Counted from the first letter of the stretch, positions 35,598-45,198 are shown. The stretch is 64,000 nt of DNA from JBHEBG01 sp046557915 (GCF_046557915.1 NZ_JBHEBG010000004.1:186001-250000), one strand, 5' to 3'. Program-made: numbers and translations. Notes: generated by a model not told the origin, from the sequence alone.

Positions 35598-37436
35598 ATG
35601 GCTGAAGAAAAAACAACAGCTCCGGTAGAAGAAACTGCTGAAGCAACAAAGGAAACAAAAGTAGAAGCTCCCGTACAGGATCCCAAAGCATTTTTAGAAG
35701 AATTTGATTGGGAAAAATATGAGCAAGGTATTGAGCGTGTAGACGATTCCAAATTAAAGGAGTTCGAAACATTGGTAGCCGAAAATTTTGTAGACACTGC
35801 GGATGAAGAAGTGGTACAAGGTACCGTGGTATATCTTACCGATCGCGAAGCTATCATAGATATCAACGCTAAATCTGAAGGTGTAATTTCGCTAAACGAA
35901 TTTAGATACAATCCCGATTTAAAAATTGGCGATAAAGTAGAAGTCTTAATAGATATTAGAGAAGATAAAAGCGGACAGCTTGTACTTTCTCACAGAAAGG
36001 CCAGAACCATTATGGCCTGGGATAGGGTAAATGCAGCCCATGATAAGGAAGAAGTAGTTACTGGATTTGTAAAATGTAGGACCAAAGGTGGTATGATCGT
36101 AGATGTATTTGGCATTGAAGCGTTCTTACCTGGTTCACAAATCGATGTAAAACCTATTCGCGATTACGATCAGTATGTTGGGAAGACCATGGAATTTAAG
36201 GTTGTTAAGATCAACCACGAATTCAAAAACGTGGTAGTATCACATAAAGCCTTGATAGAGGCCGATATAGAAGAACAGAAGAAAGAGATCATTGGTCAAT
36301 TAGAAAAAGGACAAGTACTCGAAGGTATTGTGAAAAACATTACTTCTTATGGTGTGTTCATAGACCTTGGAGGAGTAGACGGACTGGTGCATATTACCGA
36401 TCTTTCTTGGAGTAGGATCAATCACCCCAACGAAGTAGTAGAATTAGATCAAAAACTTAACGTGGTAATTCTGGACTTTGATGATAACAAATCTAGAATC
36501 CAATTAGGTTTAAAACAATTGTCCAAACATCCTTGGGATGCTTTGAGCGATGAAATAAAAATTGGCGATCAGGTTAAAGGTAAAGTGGTGGTCATTGCAG
36601 ACTACGGCGCGTTCATAGAAGTTGCCGAAGGTGTGGAAGGTTTAATCCACGTTTCTGAAATGTCCTGGTCTACCCATTTACGTTCCGCACAAGACTTTGT
36701 TAAAGTTGGTGACGAAGTAGATGCCGTTGTACTTACTTTGGATAGGGAAGATCGTAAAATGTCTCTGGGCATTAAGCAATTGACTCCAGATCCTTGGACA
36801 GATATCACTACAAAATACCCGGTTGGTTCCAGACATAAAGGAATTGTTAGAAACTTTACCAATTTCGGTGTTTTTGTAGAACTTGAGGAAGGTATTGATG
36901 GATTGATCTACATATCAGATCTTTCATGGACCAAGAAGGTGAAGCACCCGTCAGAATTTGTTACCGTAGGCGATACTTTGGAAGTAGAAGTATTGGAATT
37001 GGATGTTGAAGGTCGTAAACTAAGTTTAGGGCACAAACAAACAACCGATAATCCATGGGATAAATACGAAAAGGAATTTGCCTTGGGTACAGTACATAAA
37101 TCTGCCATTACCGAAATCGTGGACAAAGGAGCTACAATAGACTTTAACGAGGATATTACAGCTTTTGTACCACAGCGTCATCTAGAGAAAGAAGACGGCA
37201 AAAAACTAGGTAAAGGAGAAGAAGCGGAATTTAAGATCATTGAGTTCAACAAAGAATTCAAAAGAGTGGTTGCAAGTCATACCGCTATCTTTAGAGAAGA
37301 GGAACAACGCAATGTAAGGACTGCCGCCAAGAAAAAGGCCGCAGGCTCCGATGAGGCCAAACCTACATTAGGTGATGCCAATGAGCAACTGCAAGCGTTG
37401 AAGGATAAAATGGAAGCTGGCTCCAAGAAAAAGTAA
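35598..37436 (+). CDS. rpsA: 30S ribosomal protein S1
   Basis: 612 residues from ATG 35598 (MAEEKTTAPVEE...). A disordered, Glu/Thr-rich N-terminus of about 45 residues precedes six S1 (OB-fold) repeats, starting near residues 70, 155, 240, 325, 412 and 499; repeats 3-5 are the most regular (GIVKNITSYGVFIDLGG, GKVVVIADYGAFIEVAEG, GIVRNFTNFGVFVELEEG). A Lys-rich tail follows. S1 helps mRNA bind the 30S subunit; this matters in Bacteroidota where Shine-Dalgarno sequences are mostly absent. Own promoter upstream, strong terminator downstream. Confidence 0.96.
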   Translation: MAEEKTTAPVEETAEATKETKVEAPVQDPKAFLEEFDWEKYEQGIERVDDSKLKEFETLVAENFVDTADEEVVQGTVVYLTDREAIIDINAKSEGVISLNEFRYNPDLKIGDKVEVLIDIREDKSGQLVLSHRKARTIMAWDRVNAAHDKEEVVTGFVKCRTKGGMIVDVFGIEAFLPGSQIDVKPIRDYDQYVGKTMEFKVVKINHEFKNVVVSHKALIEADIEEQKKEIIGQLEKGQVLEGIVKNITSYGVFIDLGGVDGLVHITDLSWSRINHPNEVVELDQKLNVVILDFDDNKSRIQLGLKQLSKHPWDALSDEIKIGDQVKGKVVVIADYGAFIEVAEGVEGLIHVSEMSWSTHLRSAQDFVKVGDEVDAVVLTLDREDRKMSLGIKQLTPDPWTDITTKYPVGSRHKGIVRNFTNFGVFVELEEGIDGLIYISDLSWTKKVKHPSEFVTVGDTLEVEVLELDVEGRKLSLGHKQTTDNPWDKYEKEFALGTVHKSAITEIVDKGATIDFNEDITAFVPQRHLEKEDGKKLGKGEEAEFKIIEFNKEFKRVVASHTAIFREEEQRNVRTAAKKKAAGSDEAKPTLGDANEQLQALKDKMEAGSKKK

Positions 37437-37473
37437 GCCTCCGTAAAACTTCCCTTCATAATAAGAAGGAATC

Positions 37474-37507
37474 AAAAGCCCCGACATGTGCATGTCGGGG
37501 CTTTTTT
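37474..37507 (+). terminator. Strong intrinsic terminator of rpsA
   Basis: AAAAGCCCCGACATG (37474-37488) pairs perfectly with CATGTCGGGGCTTTT (37491-37505), running into a T tract, 37 nt after the rpsA stop. Confidence 0.92.
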
Positions 37508-37594
37508 ATGGAGACAGCTTACCACCAAATGTTTCTGGCGAACAACCAATAATCACTAATTTGCGCAGTTGAGAGAATATTGGCTAGAAATCCC

Positions 37595-37602
37595 TATTTT
37601 TG
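37595..37602 (+). promoter_or_regulatory. -7 box of the pyrR-pyrB operon
   Basis: TATTTTTG matches TAnnTTTG exactly, 29 nt before the pyrR start. The nearest upstream TTG is 23 nt away, further than the 19 nt seen in the strong promoters here. Confidence 0.5.
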
Positions 37603-37630
37603 TACTTCAAAAGTGTTGGTCACCTAACCT

Positions 37631-38170
37631 ATGAGTCAAAAAGTACTTCTTTCCTCTAAAGAAATTCACATTATACTGCATCGATTGGCCTGTCAACTTT
37701 TGGAAAACCATCTAGATTTCAAAGAAACAGTTTTAATAGGTATTCAACCACGCGGTATTTTTTTGGCTGAAAGGCTTACCAAGATTCTTAAGGAAGACTA
37801 TGGGGTAACCAACATAGAACTCGGATTTTTGGATATTACCTTTTATAGGGACGATTTTAGACGAGGTGAAAAAACCTTGGAAGCAAACACTACAAAAATC
37901 GATTTTTTGGTAGATGATAAAAAAGTGGTCTTTATAGATGATGTGCTATACACAGGAAGGAGCATTAGGGCCGCACTTACGGCCATACAATCTTTTGGCA
38001 GACCCAAAGAAATAGAATTATTGACCCTTATAGATAGGCGCTTTAGTCGTCATTTACCAATAATGCCCAATTATAGAGGGCGACAGGTAGATGCTATAAA
38101 TGAAGAAAAAGTAAAGGTGATGTGGGAAGAAAACGAAGGAAAGGACGTAATTTATTTAGTAAACAATTAG
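37631..38170 (+). CDS. pyrR: PyrR: pyrimidine operon regulator / uracil phosphoribosyltransferase
   Basis: 179 residues, typical. PRPP loop VVFIDDVLYTGRSIRAAL, and GIQPRGIFLAERL near the N-terminus, match the PyrR branch of type I phosphoribosyltransferases. In Bacillus it binds UMP and the pyr mRNA leader; the leader here is only about 25 nt, too short for an attenuator, so RNA-binding control of this operon is not supported by the sequence. pyrB starts 4 nt after its stop. Confidence 0.93.
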   Translation: MSQKVLLSSKEIHIILHRLACQLLENHLDFKETVLIGIQPRGIFLAERLTKILKEDYGVTNIELGFLDITFYRDDFRRGEKTLEANTTKIDFLVDDKKVVFIDDVLYTGRSIRAALTAIQSFGRPKEIELLTLIDRRFSRHLPIMPNYRGRQVDAINEEKVKVMWEENEGKDVIYLVNN

Positions 38171-38174
38171 TGCA

Positions 38175-39101
38175 ATGGGTGAATTGAGCGTAAACCACTT
38201 GTTGGGAATAAAATATCTGAAAGAGAAAGATATTCAGCTCATTTTTGAAACGGCAGACCATTTTAAGGAGGTAATTAACCGATCAATTAAAAAGGTACCC
38301 TCCTTAAGGGACATTACCATCGCCAATATTTTCTTTGAAAACAGCACACGCACCAAATTATCCTTTGAACTCGCTGAAAAACGATTATCCGCCGATGTTA
38401 TCAATTTTTCGGCAGCCCAATCCTCGGTAAAGAAAGGAGAAACCCTAATAGATACGGTAAACAACATCTTATCTATGAAGGTAGATATGGTGGTAATGCG
38501 ACATCCAAATCCGGGTGCAGGTATTTTTTTGTCCAAACATGTAAACTCATCAATTATCAATGCAGGTGATGGTGCCCATGAACATCCTACCCAAGCCCTC
38601 CTCGATTCATTTTCGATTCGGGAAAAACTGGGGGACGTAAGCAATAAAAATGTGGTAATCGTTGGTGATATCTTGCACTCTAGAGTGGCCCTCTCCAATA
38701 TTTTTGCTCTTAAATTGCAGGGAGCCAACGTAAAGGTATGTGGCCCAAGAACATTAATCCCTAAACATATAGAATCTTTGGGGATAGAAGTAGAGACCAA
38801 CTTACGAAAAGCCTTGAACTGGTGCGATGTGGCCAATATGCTAAGAATACAAAACGAGCGTATGGATATCAGCTATTTCCCTACCACCAGGGAATATAGC
38901 CAACAATACGGGGTAAATAAAAAATTACTCGATAGCTTGGACAAGGAAATAGTGATAATGCACCCCGGCCCTATAAACCGCGGTGTAGAAATTACAAGCG
39001 ATGTCGCAGACTCCAAACAATCTATTATACTAAATCAGGTAGAGAACGGAGTGGCAATTCGTATGGCGGTAATATATCTATTGGCTTCAAAAATAAAATG
39101 A
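38175..39101 (+). CDS. pyrB: Aspartate carbamoyltransferase, catalytic subunit
   Basis: 308 residues. Carbamoyl-phosphate site ENSTRTKLSFELA, HPTQALLDSF and the aspartate-binding HPGPINRGVE are present, as are VVMRHPNPGAG and GDILHSRVALSN. Condenses carbamoyl phosphate with aspartate in the first committed step of pyrimidine synthesis. No pyrI is nearby, in keeping with the PyrR-linked class of ATCase. Sits between pyrR and a small conserved ORF, all on one strand with gaps of 4-6 nt. Confidence 0.96.
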   Translation: MGELSVNHLLGIKYLKEKDIQLIFETADHFKEVINRSIKKVPSLRDITIANIFFENSTRTKLSFELAEKRLSADVINFSAAQSSVKKGETLIDTVNNILSMKVDMVVMRHPNPGAGIFLSKHVNSSIINAGDGAHEHPTQALLDSFSIREKLGDVSNKNVVIVGDILHSRVALSNIFALKLQGANVKVCGPRTLIPKHIESLGIEVETNLRKALNWCDVANMLRIQNERMDISYFPTTREYSQQYGVNKKLLDSLDKEIVIMHPGPINRGVEITSDVADSKQSIILNQVENGVAIRMAVIYLLASKIK

Positions 39102-39107
39102 TACGTT

Positions 39108-39440
39108 ATGATTTTGGATAAAAACGGCAATACAACTATTGTTTTTCAAGAAAATATATCGTTAAAAAAATTCTTGGAAAATTTAGAAAAAACTTACCCA
39201 AAACTAAAGAACGACCATATAATAGTGAATCTCTTTTCATTCACCAAGCTATCGGCAGGTGATATTCTCGAATTTTTACACATATCCAATACACATAGAA
39301 GTGCAAAAAAGTCTTTTGTATTGGTTACCAATAAGGTGTCATATGAAGAGGTCCCCGATGAAATTTCGGTGGTGCCCACGGTACAGGAAGCAAAGGATAT
39401 TATAATGATGGAAGAAATAGAAAGGGATTTGGACCTGTGA
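39108..39440 (+). CDS. Small protein between pyrB and rnz, function unknown
   Basis: 110 residues, starting 6 nt behind pyrB and ending 16 nt before rnz. Alternating strands and helices (NTTIVFQENISLKKFLENL, HIIVNLFSFTKLSAGDILEF, HISNTHRSAKKSFVLVTNKV) suggest a small alpha/beta fold with some likeness to STAS domains. No catalytic motif. Homologues next to rnz are seen in other flavobacteria and are sometimes mislabelled as ribonuclease Z; nothing in this protein supports that. Confidence 0.7.
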   Translation: MILDKNGNTTIVFQENISLKKFLENLEKTYPKLKNDHIIVNLFSFTKLSAGDILEFLHISNTHRSAKKSFVLVTNKVSYEEVPDEISVVPTVQEAKDIIMMEEIERDLDL

Positions 39441-39456
39441 AAATCAACAATCGTCT

Positions 39457-40362
39457 GTGAAGTTACAAATATTAGGTTGCTATGCGGCCACACCGAGAAC
39501 ACTTACGAATCCTACAGCCCAGGTATTGGAAATTAAAAACCACCTTTTTCTGATAGACTGTGGAGAAGGCACACAGGTACAACTTAGAAAGCTCAAGGTA
39601 AAATTTTCACGAATAGACCACATTTTTATTTCCCATCTGCATGGCGATCATTTTTTTGGACTTCCAGGCCTTATTTCCACCTTTAGATTACTTGGCCGAA
39701 AAAAAGAATTGAACGTCTATGGCCCAAAGGGAATTAAAGAAGCTCTTACCTTACTTTTAAAACTTGGAGATTCTTGGACGGACTATCCCTTACTTTTTCA
39801 TGAACTAACCTCTAAAAATCCGGAGAAGATTTTTGAAGACAACAAGGTAACCGTTGAAACGATACCCCTAGATCATAGGGTTTACACCAACGGCTTTCTC
39901 TTCCGTGAGAAGTTGGGAGCGCGTAAACTTAATGTAGATGCGGTAAAATCCTTGGGGATAGACAGGGCCTATTTTCAGAACATCAAAAACGGAAAAGATG
40001 TTACTTTGGATCATGGTACCGTAGTGCCCAATGCTGAACTTACCTTCGATCCCAATTCACCAAAAAGTTATGCCTATTGTAGTGATACAGGTTATAAACC
40101 CGATATTATACCGCAAATTAAAGAAGTTGATGCCTTGTATCATGAGTCTACCTTCTTGGAAAGCGAAGCACATTTGTCTACTAAAACCAAGCATTCTACA
40201 GCTAAGGAAGCTGCCCGCATTGCTGCGGATGCGTCGGTAGGGCAACTTATTCTAGGGCATTATTCCACAAGATACAAGTCCATAGAACTTTTTAAGGAAG
40301 AGGCTCAAGAAATCTTTGCCCAGGTAGCTTTGGCGGATGACGGAAAGGTGTTCGAACTTTAA
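39457..40362 (+). CDS. rnz: Ribonuclease Z
   Basis: 301 residues; start GTG at 39457. Metallo-beta-lactamase fold with the zinc motif SHLHGDHFFGLPGL (HxHxDH), Asp in YCSDTGYKPD, an HLSTKTKHSTAKEAARIA helix carrying the catalytic His, and LGHYSTRY. It cuts the 3' trailer from tRNA precursors. The exosite arm of RNase Z lies around residues 150-190 (KLGARKLNV...). Third or fourth gene of the pyr transcript. Confidence 0.95.
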   Translation: MKLQILGCYAATPRTLTNPTAQVLEIKNHLFLIDCGEGTQVQLRKLKVKFSRIDHIFISHLHGDHFFGLPGLISTFRLLGRKKELNVYGPKGIKEALTLLLKLGDSWTDYPLLFHELTSKNPEKIFEDNKVTVETIPLDHRVYTNGFLFREKLGARKLNVDAVKSLGIDRAYFQNIKNGKDVTLDHGTVVPNAELTFDPNSPKSYAYCSDTGYKPDIIPQIKEVDALYHESTFLESEAHLSTKTKHSTAKEAARIAADASVGQLILGHYSTRYKSIELFKEEAQEIFAQVALADDGKVFEL

Positions 40363-40485
40363 CACCACTTTCTCACAGTATCTATTTCCCAAGAAGTAAT
40401 AATTATGATATAAAAAGGGCCGCTACCTTTCTTTTTGATATCTTTTTGCGGAACTTTGAATATCTTGTCAATATAATAGGCTAAA

Positions 40486-41133
40486 ATGCAAAAGGACCTA
40501 AGCAATTATAGGAAATCTTACCAGAAAAGTGAGCTAATGGAAACCACTGTTTCGGACAACCCTATGGAGCTTTTTCAGAAGTGGTTTTATGAAGTAGAGA
40601 ATTCTGGAGGAGCAGACGAGCCCAATGCCATGACACTAGCTACTATTGGATTGGATGGTTTCCCCAAGAGCAGGGTAGTGCTACTTAAAAAATATACTTT
40701 CGAGGGCTTTATTTTCTATACCAATTATAAAAGTGAAAAAGGCAGGGCAATAGCAAAGGACCCGAACGTTTGTCTTTCTTTCTTTTGGGCTAATTTAGAG
40801 CGCCAAATAATTATTAAAGGAAAAGCGGAAAAGATCGCGGAAAATTTATCCGATGGATACTTTGAATCCAGACCACAAGGTAGCAAGCTTGGAGCTATTG
40901 TGTCTGACCAAAGCAGTGTAATTAGTTCCAGAGAGGTTTTGGAAGAAAAACTTGCAGCCCTGGAAGACCACTATCAGAACAAAGAAATTCCTAGACCTGC
41001 AGATTGGGGAGGTTATTTGGTTAAACCCACGTCCATAGAATTTTGGCAAGGTAGACCAAATAGGTTACACGATAGGATTAGATATACTTTACAACCAGAT
41101 TATAACTGGGCAATTGAACGATTAGCCCCCTAA
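40486..41133 (+). CDS. pdxH: Pyridoxamine 5'-phosphate oxidase
   Basis: 215 residues. FMN-binding split-barrel with SRVVLLKKYTFEGFIFYTNY, KGRAIAKDPNVCLSFFW, and the C-terminal WGGYLVKPTSIEFWQGRPNR and RLHDRIRY signatures. It oxidises pyridoxine or pyridoxamine 5'-phosphate to pyridoxal 5'-phosphate with O2. Its stop is 10 nt before the sixA start. Confidence 0.95.
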   Translation: MQKDLSNYRKSYQKSELMETTVSDNPMELFQKWFYEVENSGGADEPNAMTLATIGLDGFPKSRVVLLKKYTFEGFIFYTNYKSEKGRAIAKDPNVCLSFFWANLERQIIIKGKAEKIAENLSDGYFESRPQGSKLGAIVSDQSSVISSREVLEEKLAALEDHYQNKEIPRPADWGGYLVKPTSIEFWQGRPNRLHDRIRYTLQPDYNWAIERLAP

Positions 41134-41143
41134 ATTATACAGT

Positions 41144-41629
41144 TTGAAACAGCTTATATTGGTTCGCCATGGAAAATCGTCTTGGGATTATCAAGTGAAT
41201 GATAGGGATAGGCCCTTAAAAGAACGCGGAATAAACGATGGACATTTGGTAGCTTCTACCTTTGGTGCCCAGAAGGTTGAACTGGACGCGGTTTTTTCTA
41301 GTCCTGCTAATAGGGCACTTCATACATGTATGATATTCTTAAGAAAACTCAATTTTCCGCTAACCAAATTTAGGGTAACCAATGAACTGTACGATTTTTC
41401 TGGGGAAGATGTTCTTAACTTTGTGGGCAGTCTTCCAAATTCGCTAAATACTGTCATGATTTTTGGTCACAACTATGCCTTCACCAATATTGCCAATTCT
41501 TTGGGAAATAAGTATATTGACAATGTTCCCACGAGCGGTTTAGTGCAGTTATATTTTGATGTAACTGATTGGAAAAAACTGGCCAAGGGTACCACAAAAC
41601 AAATGCTGTTCCCAAAAACCCTAAGATAA
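41144..41629 (+). CDS. sixA: SixA-type phosphohistidine phosphatase
   Basis: 161 residues; start TTG at 41144. Histidine-phosphatase motif LILVRHGKSSWD, then FSSPANRALHTC and second His in IFGHNYAFTNI. SixA enzymes remove phosphate from protein phosphohistidine. Its stop TAA overlaps the ppk1 ATG by one base (TAATG), and ppk1 overlaps ppx, so the three are translated as one unit; in that setting it could act on PPK phosphohistidine, an inference. Confidence 0.88.
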   Translation: MKQLILVRHGKSSWDYQVNDRDRPLKERGINDGHLVASTFGAQKVELDAVFSSPANRALHTCMIFLRKLNFPLTKFRVTNELYDFSGEDVLNFVGSLPNSLNTVMIFGHNYAFTNIANSLGNKYIDNVPTSGLVQLYFDVTDWKKLAKGTTKQMLFPKTLR

Positions 41630-43704
41630 TGACCAAGATCAAAAACCAGTACATCAACCGCGAAATCAGTTGGTTGCGTTTTAACGAGCGCGTGTTACAG
41701 GAAAGCGAGGATATGAACGTTCCCTTAATTGAACGCCTTCGGTTTTTGGGCATATTTTCTAACAATTTAGACGAATTTTTTAAGGTGCGTTATGCTACGG
41801 TAAAGCGTATTGTAGAAGCGGGTAAGACAGGAAAAAGTGTGCTTGGTGGAGAAAAGGCTAAGGATTTACTCGAGGAAATTACGGAAGTGGTAATAAATCA
41901 ACAGGCAAAAAGTCTGGAAATACTCAGGGACATAGAGGAAGAGCTAGAAAAGGAAGGTATTTTTTTGATCAATGAAAAAGAAATTACCGAAGCACAATCG
42001 GAATATGTTAAGAACTACTTTTTACAAAAAGTAAGCCCCGTCTTAATGACCATTATCCTTAACGACCTTACCGATTTCCCTACCCTAAAGGATACTGCCG
42101 CATACTTGGCCGTAAAAATTGTAATAAAAGAACAACAAGGAGAGGAGAATAGAGAAATTAGATATGCCCTTATAGAAATCCCAAAAGGAATAGATAGGTT
42201 TGTAGAATTACCAAAACAAGACGGCAAGAGCTATATCATTGTTTTGGATGACCTGATTAGATACTGCTTGGACTCTATTTTTAATATGTTCGACTACGAT
42301 TTTATTTCGGCCCATATGATTAAAATTACCAGGGACGCGGAATTGGATATGGACAATGATCTTAGTAAAAGTTTTATCGAAAAAATATCATCAAGCGTAG
42401 AACATCGTAAAATTAGCGATCCGGTACGTTTTGTATACGATAAGAATATTGAAAAGGATACGCTTCAATTTCTGAAGGAGAAAATGGCCATTGAAGATAC
42501 GGATAGTGTAATTCCCGGTGGACGCTATCATAATAGACGAGATTATATCAGTTTCCCTAGTTTGGGAAGACAGGACCTCTTGTATGATAAGATTACGGCA
42601 TTACCTGTAAAGGGGTTTGCCTTGGAAGGCAGTCTTTTGGAAAGGATAGCAAAGAAAGATTACCTCCAATATACACCCTATCATACATTTTCCTATATCA
42701 TTAAATTTCTTAGGGAAGCAGCTTTGGATCCTAAAGTAAGAAGCATTAAGATTACCGTATATAGGTTGGCGAATAACTCACAGGTGGCCGCTTCACTGAT
42801 TAATGCCGTAAAGAATGGAAAACAGGTTACCGTGCAGATAGAACTCCAGGCCCGGTTTGATGAGCAGGCCAATATAGAATATGCAGAACAGCTGCAGGCC
42901 GAAGGGGTAAATCTTATTTTTGGGGTTCCCGGGCTAAAAGTACACAGCAAAATATGCCTTATAGAAAGGGAAGAAGAAAATGGCATAAAACGTTATGGTT
43001 TTGTTAGTACCGGAAATTTCAACGAGTCTACGGCAAAAATTTATACGGATTATACCCTTTTTACCGCCTATGAGCCAATTTTAAAGGAACTGAACAAGGT
43101 TTTTGATTTCTTTGTAACCACTTATAAAATAAAAAAGTACAAGCATCTCATCGTCTCTCCGCACTACACAAAAAGTACTTTTCTAAAGCTCATTGATAAC
43201 GAAATAGCCAACGCCATAGTAGGCAAAGAGGCATTCATAAAAATTAAGATGAACAGTTTTACCTCATATAAAATGATAGACAAACTGTATGAGGCCAGTA
43301 GGGCAGGAGTAAAGATACAATTGATTATAAGGGGTGTGTGCTGTTTAATTCCGGGGGTACCAGGTATGAGCGATAATATTGAGGCAATTAGTGTTGTAGA
43401 TAAATTTTTGGAACATACCCGATTGTTTGTTTTTTGCAACGATAATGAGCCAAAAATCTACATTTCCTCTGCGGACTGGATGACCAGAAACTTAGACTAT
43501 AGGGTAGAGGTTGGTTGTCCTATCTATGATGAGGACATTAAACAAGAATTACTGGATACCTTTGATATCTGTTGGAACGACTCCATGAAAGCCAGAGTGT
43601 TCTCCGGTGAGCAAGATAACGCCTATAGGAAAGGTGGCATTGTAAAAACAAGATCACAGTTTGCTACCTACGATTACTATTTGAATAAACTGAACAATGA
43701 GTGA
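41629..43704 (+). CDS. ppk1: Polyphosphate kinase 1
   Basis: 691 residues from the ATG at 41629. N-terminal domain with NREISWLRFNERVLQES, four-domain PPK1 fold, and the autophosphorylated His439 in LKVHSKICLIE; the second histidine region and STGNFNESTAKIYTDY are conserved, as is the Arg/Glu-rich C2 domain. It polymerises ATP gamma-phosphate to polyphosphate at the membrane. In-frame sequence before the ATG lies inside sixA and is not used. Followed by ppx with an 8-nt overlap. Confidence 0.95.
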   Translation: MTKIKNQYINREISWLRFNERVLQESEDMNVPLIERLRFLGIFSNNLDEFFKVRYATVKRIVEAGKTGKSVLGGEKAKDLLEEITEVVINQQAKSLEILRDIEEELEKEGIFLINEKEITEAQSEYVKNYFLQKVSPVLMTIILNDLTDFPTLKDTAAYLAVKIVIKEQQGEENREIRYALIEIPKGIDRFVELPKQDGKSYIIVLDDLIRYCLDSIFNMFDYDFISAHMIKITRDAELDMDNDLSKSFIEKISSSVEHRKISDPVRFVYDKNIEKDTLQFLKEKMAIEDTDSVIPGGRYHNRRDYISFPSLGRQDLLYDKITALPVKGFALEGSLLERIAKKDYLQYTPYHTFSYIIKFLREAALDPKVRSIKITVYRLANNSQVAASLINAVKNGKQVTVQIELQARFDEQANIEYAEQLQAEGVNLIFGVPGLKVHSKICLIEREEENGIKRYGFVSTGNFNESTAKIYTDYTLFTAYEPILKELNKVFDFFVTTYKIKKYKHLIVSPHYTKSTFLKLIDNEIANAIVGKEAFIKIKMNSFTSYKMIDKLYEASRAGVKIQLIIRGVCCLIPGVPGMSDNIEAISVVDKFLEHTRLFVFCNDNEPKIYISSADWMTRNLDYRVEVGCPIYDEDIKQELLDTFDICWNDSMKARVFSGEQDNAYRKGGIVKTRSQFATYDYYLNKLNNE

Positions 43705-44605
43705 GGGGGTTTTAAGGATTCGCAAGTTTGCCGCCATCGATATTGGCTCCAATGCTATCCGACTTTTAATACAGAACGTAATAGAAGAACAAGAAAAAGA
43801 AACCAAGTTTAAAAAAAGTGCCCTTATCAGAATTCCTGTGCGTTTAGGTGAAGATGCCTTTACCCAGGGAAAAATATCAGAAACCAATACCTCTCGAATG
43901 CTTAAGACCATGAAAGCTTTTAAATTACTCATGGATGTTCATGGGGTAGAGCAATATATGGCCTGTGCTACATCGGCCATGCGAGAAGCCACTAACGGAA
44001 ACCAGATTATTGAAAACATCCGCAAGAAGTCCGGTATAGAGATAACACTGATAGATGGCAAAAGAGAGGCGGCCATCATTGCGTCCACAGATTTAAAGTT
44101 ACTCATTCAGAAAGATCAATCTTATTTGTATATCGACGTGGGCGGTGGCAGTACGGAGTTTACCATATTTTCCGATAGCAAAATAAAGAAATCCAAATCC
44201 TTTAAGATTGGTACGGTACGTTTGCTAAAAGACATGGTAGACAAGAGTATATGGAACCAAATTGAAGTCTGGATAAAGGAAAATACCAAAGACCTGCCCA
44301 AAATATCCATTATAGGTTCTGGCGGAAATATTAATAAATTGCACAAGCTTTCGGGAAGAAAGGAAGGTGAGGCATTGTCTTACATTTGGTTAAATGCACA
44401 GTACCGGTTTTTGGAAAGTATGAGTTATGAGGACAGGCTTTCAGAACTTGGCCTTAACCCAGATCGGGCAGATGTTATTATTCCGGCTACCAGAATTTAT
44501 CTTTTTGCCGCCAAATGGAGTGGTGCAAAAAAAATACATGTTCCCAAAATTGGTCTTTCCGATGGGATTATAAAAACCCTTTATTACAAGGAAAGCCCTA
44601 AGTAA
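43697..44605 (+). CDS. ppx: Exopolyphosphatase / GppA-like phosphatase
   Basis: 302 residues, the short type. ASKHA ATPase fold: FAAIDIGSNAIRLLI, YIDVGGGSTEFTIF and ISIIGSGGNINKL are the three phosphate/Mg motifs. It lacks the C-terminal HD-like domain of E. coli Ppx (513 residues), as is common outside enterics. Hydrolyses terminal phosphate of polyphosphate and possibly pppGpp. Last gene of sixA-ppk1-ppx; convergent with miaE 11 nt away. Confidence 0.9.
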   Translation: MSEGVLRIRKFAAIDIGSNAIRLLIQNVIEEQEKETKFKKSALIRIPVRLGEDAFTQGKISETNTSRMLKTMKAFKLLMDVHGVEQYMACATSAMREATNGNQIIENIRKKSGIEITLIDGKREAAIIASTDLKLLIQKDQSYLYIDVGGGSTEFTIFSDSKIKKSKSFKIGTVRLLKDMVDKSIWNQIEVWIKENTKDLPKISIIGSGGNINKLHKLSGRKEGEALSYIWLNAQYRFLESMSYEDRLSELGLNPDRADVIIPATRIYLFAAKWSGAKKIHVPKIGLSDGIIKTLYYKESPK

Positions 44606-44616
44606 ACTTTTAAGGA

Positions 44617-45198
44617 TTAACCGTGGACGGTTTCTTTCTTTCCCAACTCTTTCATAATAGCGGCTTCGTAATCTAAAAGAGCTTGCCATTTCTTGTCTAC
44701 CTCTTCCCGATCTCCATATTGTCTGGCAAAAGCAAGGAACATGGTATAATGGCCTGCTTCGCTAATCATTAGCTTATGATAAAAATCTGCCAGTTCCTTG
44801 TCTTCCAATTGCTCCGATAACAACCTAAAACGTTCACAGCTTCGCGCTTCTATAAGCGCAGCATATAGTAGGCGATGCACCAATTGGGTAGTACGACTGC
44901 CACCTTTAGGGAAAAATTTGAGCAATGCAATGGCATAGTCATCTTTTCTATGGCGCCCTAAAGACTTTCCACGCGCAAGGATGCGGTCGTGTACCATTTT
45001 AAAATGCCCCATTTCTTCGCGGGATAACGCAATCATCTCCTTGGTAAGATCGGTGAATTCCGGAAAGCTCACAATAAGCGAAATAGCCGTACTGGCAGCT
45101 TTTTGTTCGCAATAGGCATGATCAGTTAGGATTTCGTCTATGTTTTTTTCAACAATGTTCACCCACCTTGGATCGGTCGGTAGTTTTAAACCTAGCAT
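44617..45198 (-). CDS. miaE: tRNA-(ms2io6A)-hydroxylase
   Basis: 193 residues. Ferritin-like four-helix bundle with di-iron ligands in DHAYCEQKAAS, LSREEMGHFKMVH, EARSCERFRLLSE and SEAGHYTMFLAFARQYG. Hydroxylates the isopentenyl side chain of ms2i6A37 in tRNA with O2. A consensus promoter drives it from 45216-45246. Confidence 0.92.
   Translation of the reverse strand: MLGLKLPTDPRWVNIVEKNIDEILTDHAYCEQKAASTAISLIVSFPEFTDLTKEMIALSREEMGHFKMVHDRILARGKSLGRHRKDDYAIALLKFFPKGGSRTTQLVHRLLYAALIEARSCERFRLLSEQLEDKELADFYHKLMISEAGHYTMFLAFARQYGDREEVDKKWQALLDYEAAIMKELGKKETVHG

Noticed and set aside
37603..37630. PyrR-binding attenuator before pyrR
   Set aside because: The predicted leader is only about 25 nt and has no anti-terminator or terminator structure.
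38234..38836. 200-codon open frame antisense to pyrB
   Set aside because: Lies wholly within pyrB, whose motifs are complete; the antisense product has no fold or motif and no start signal.
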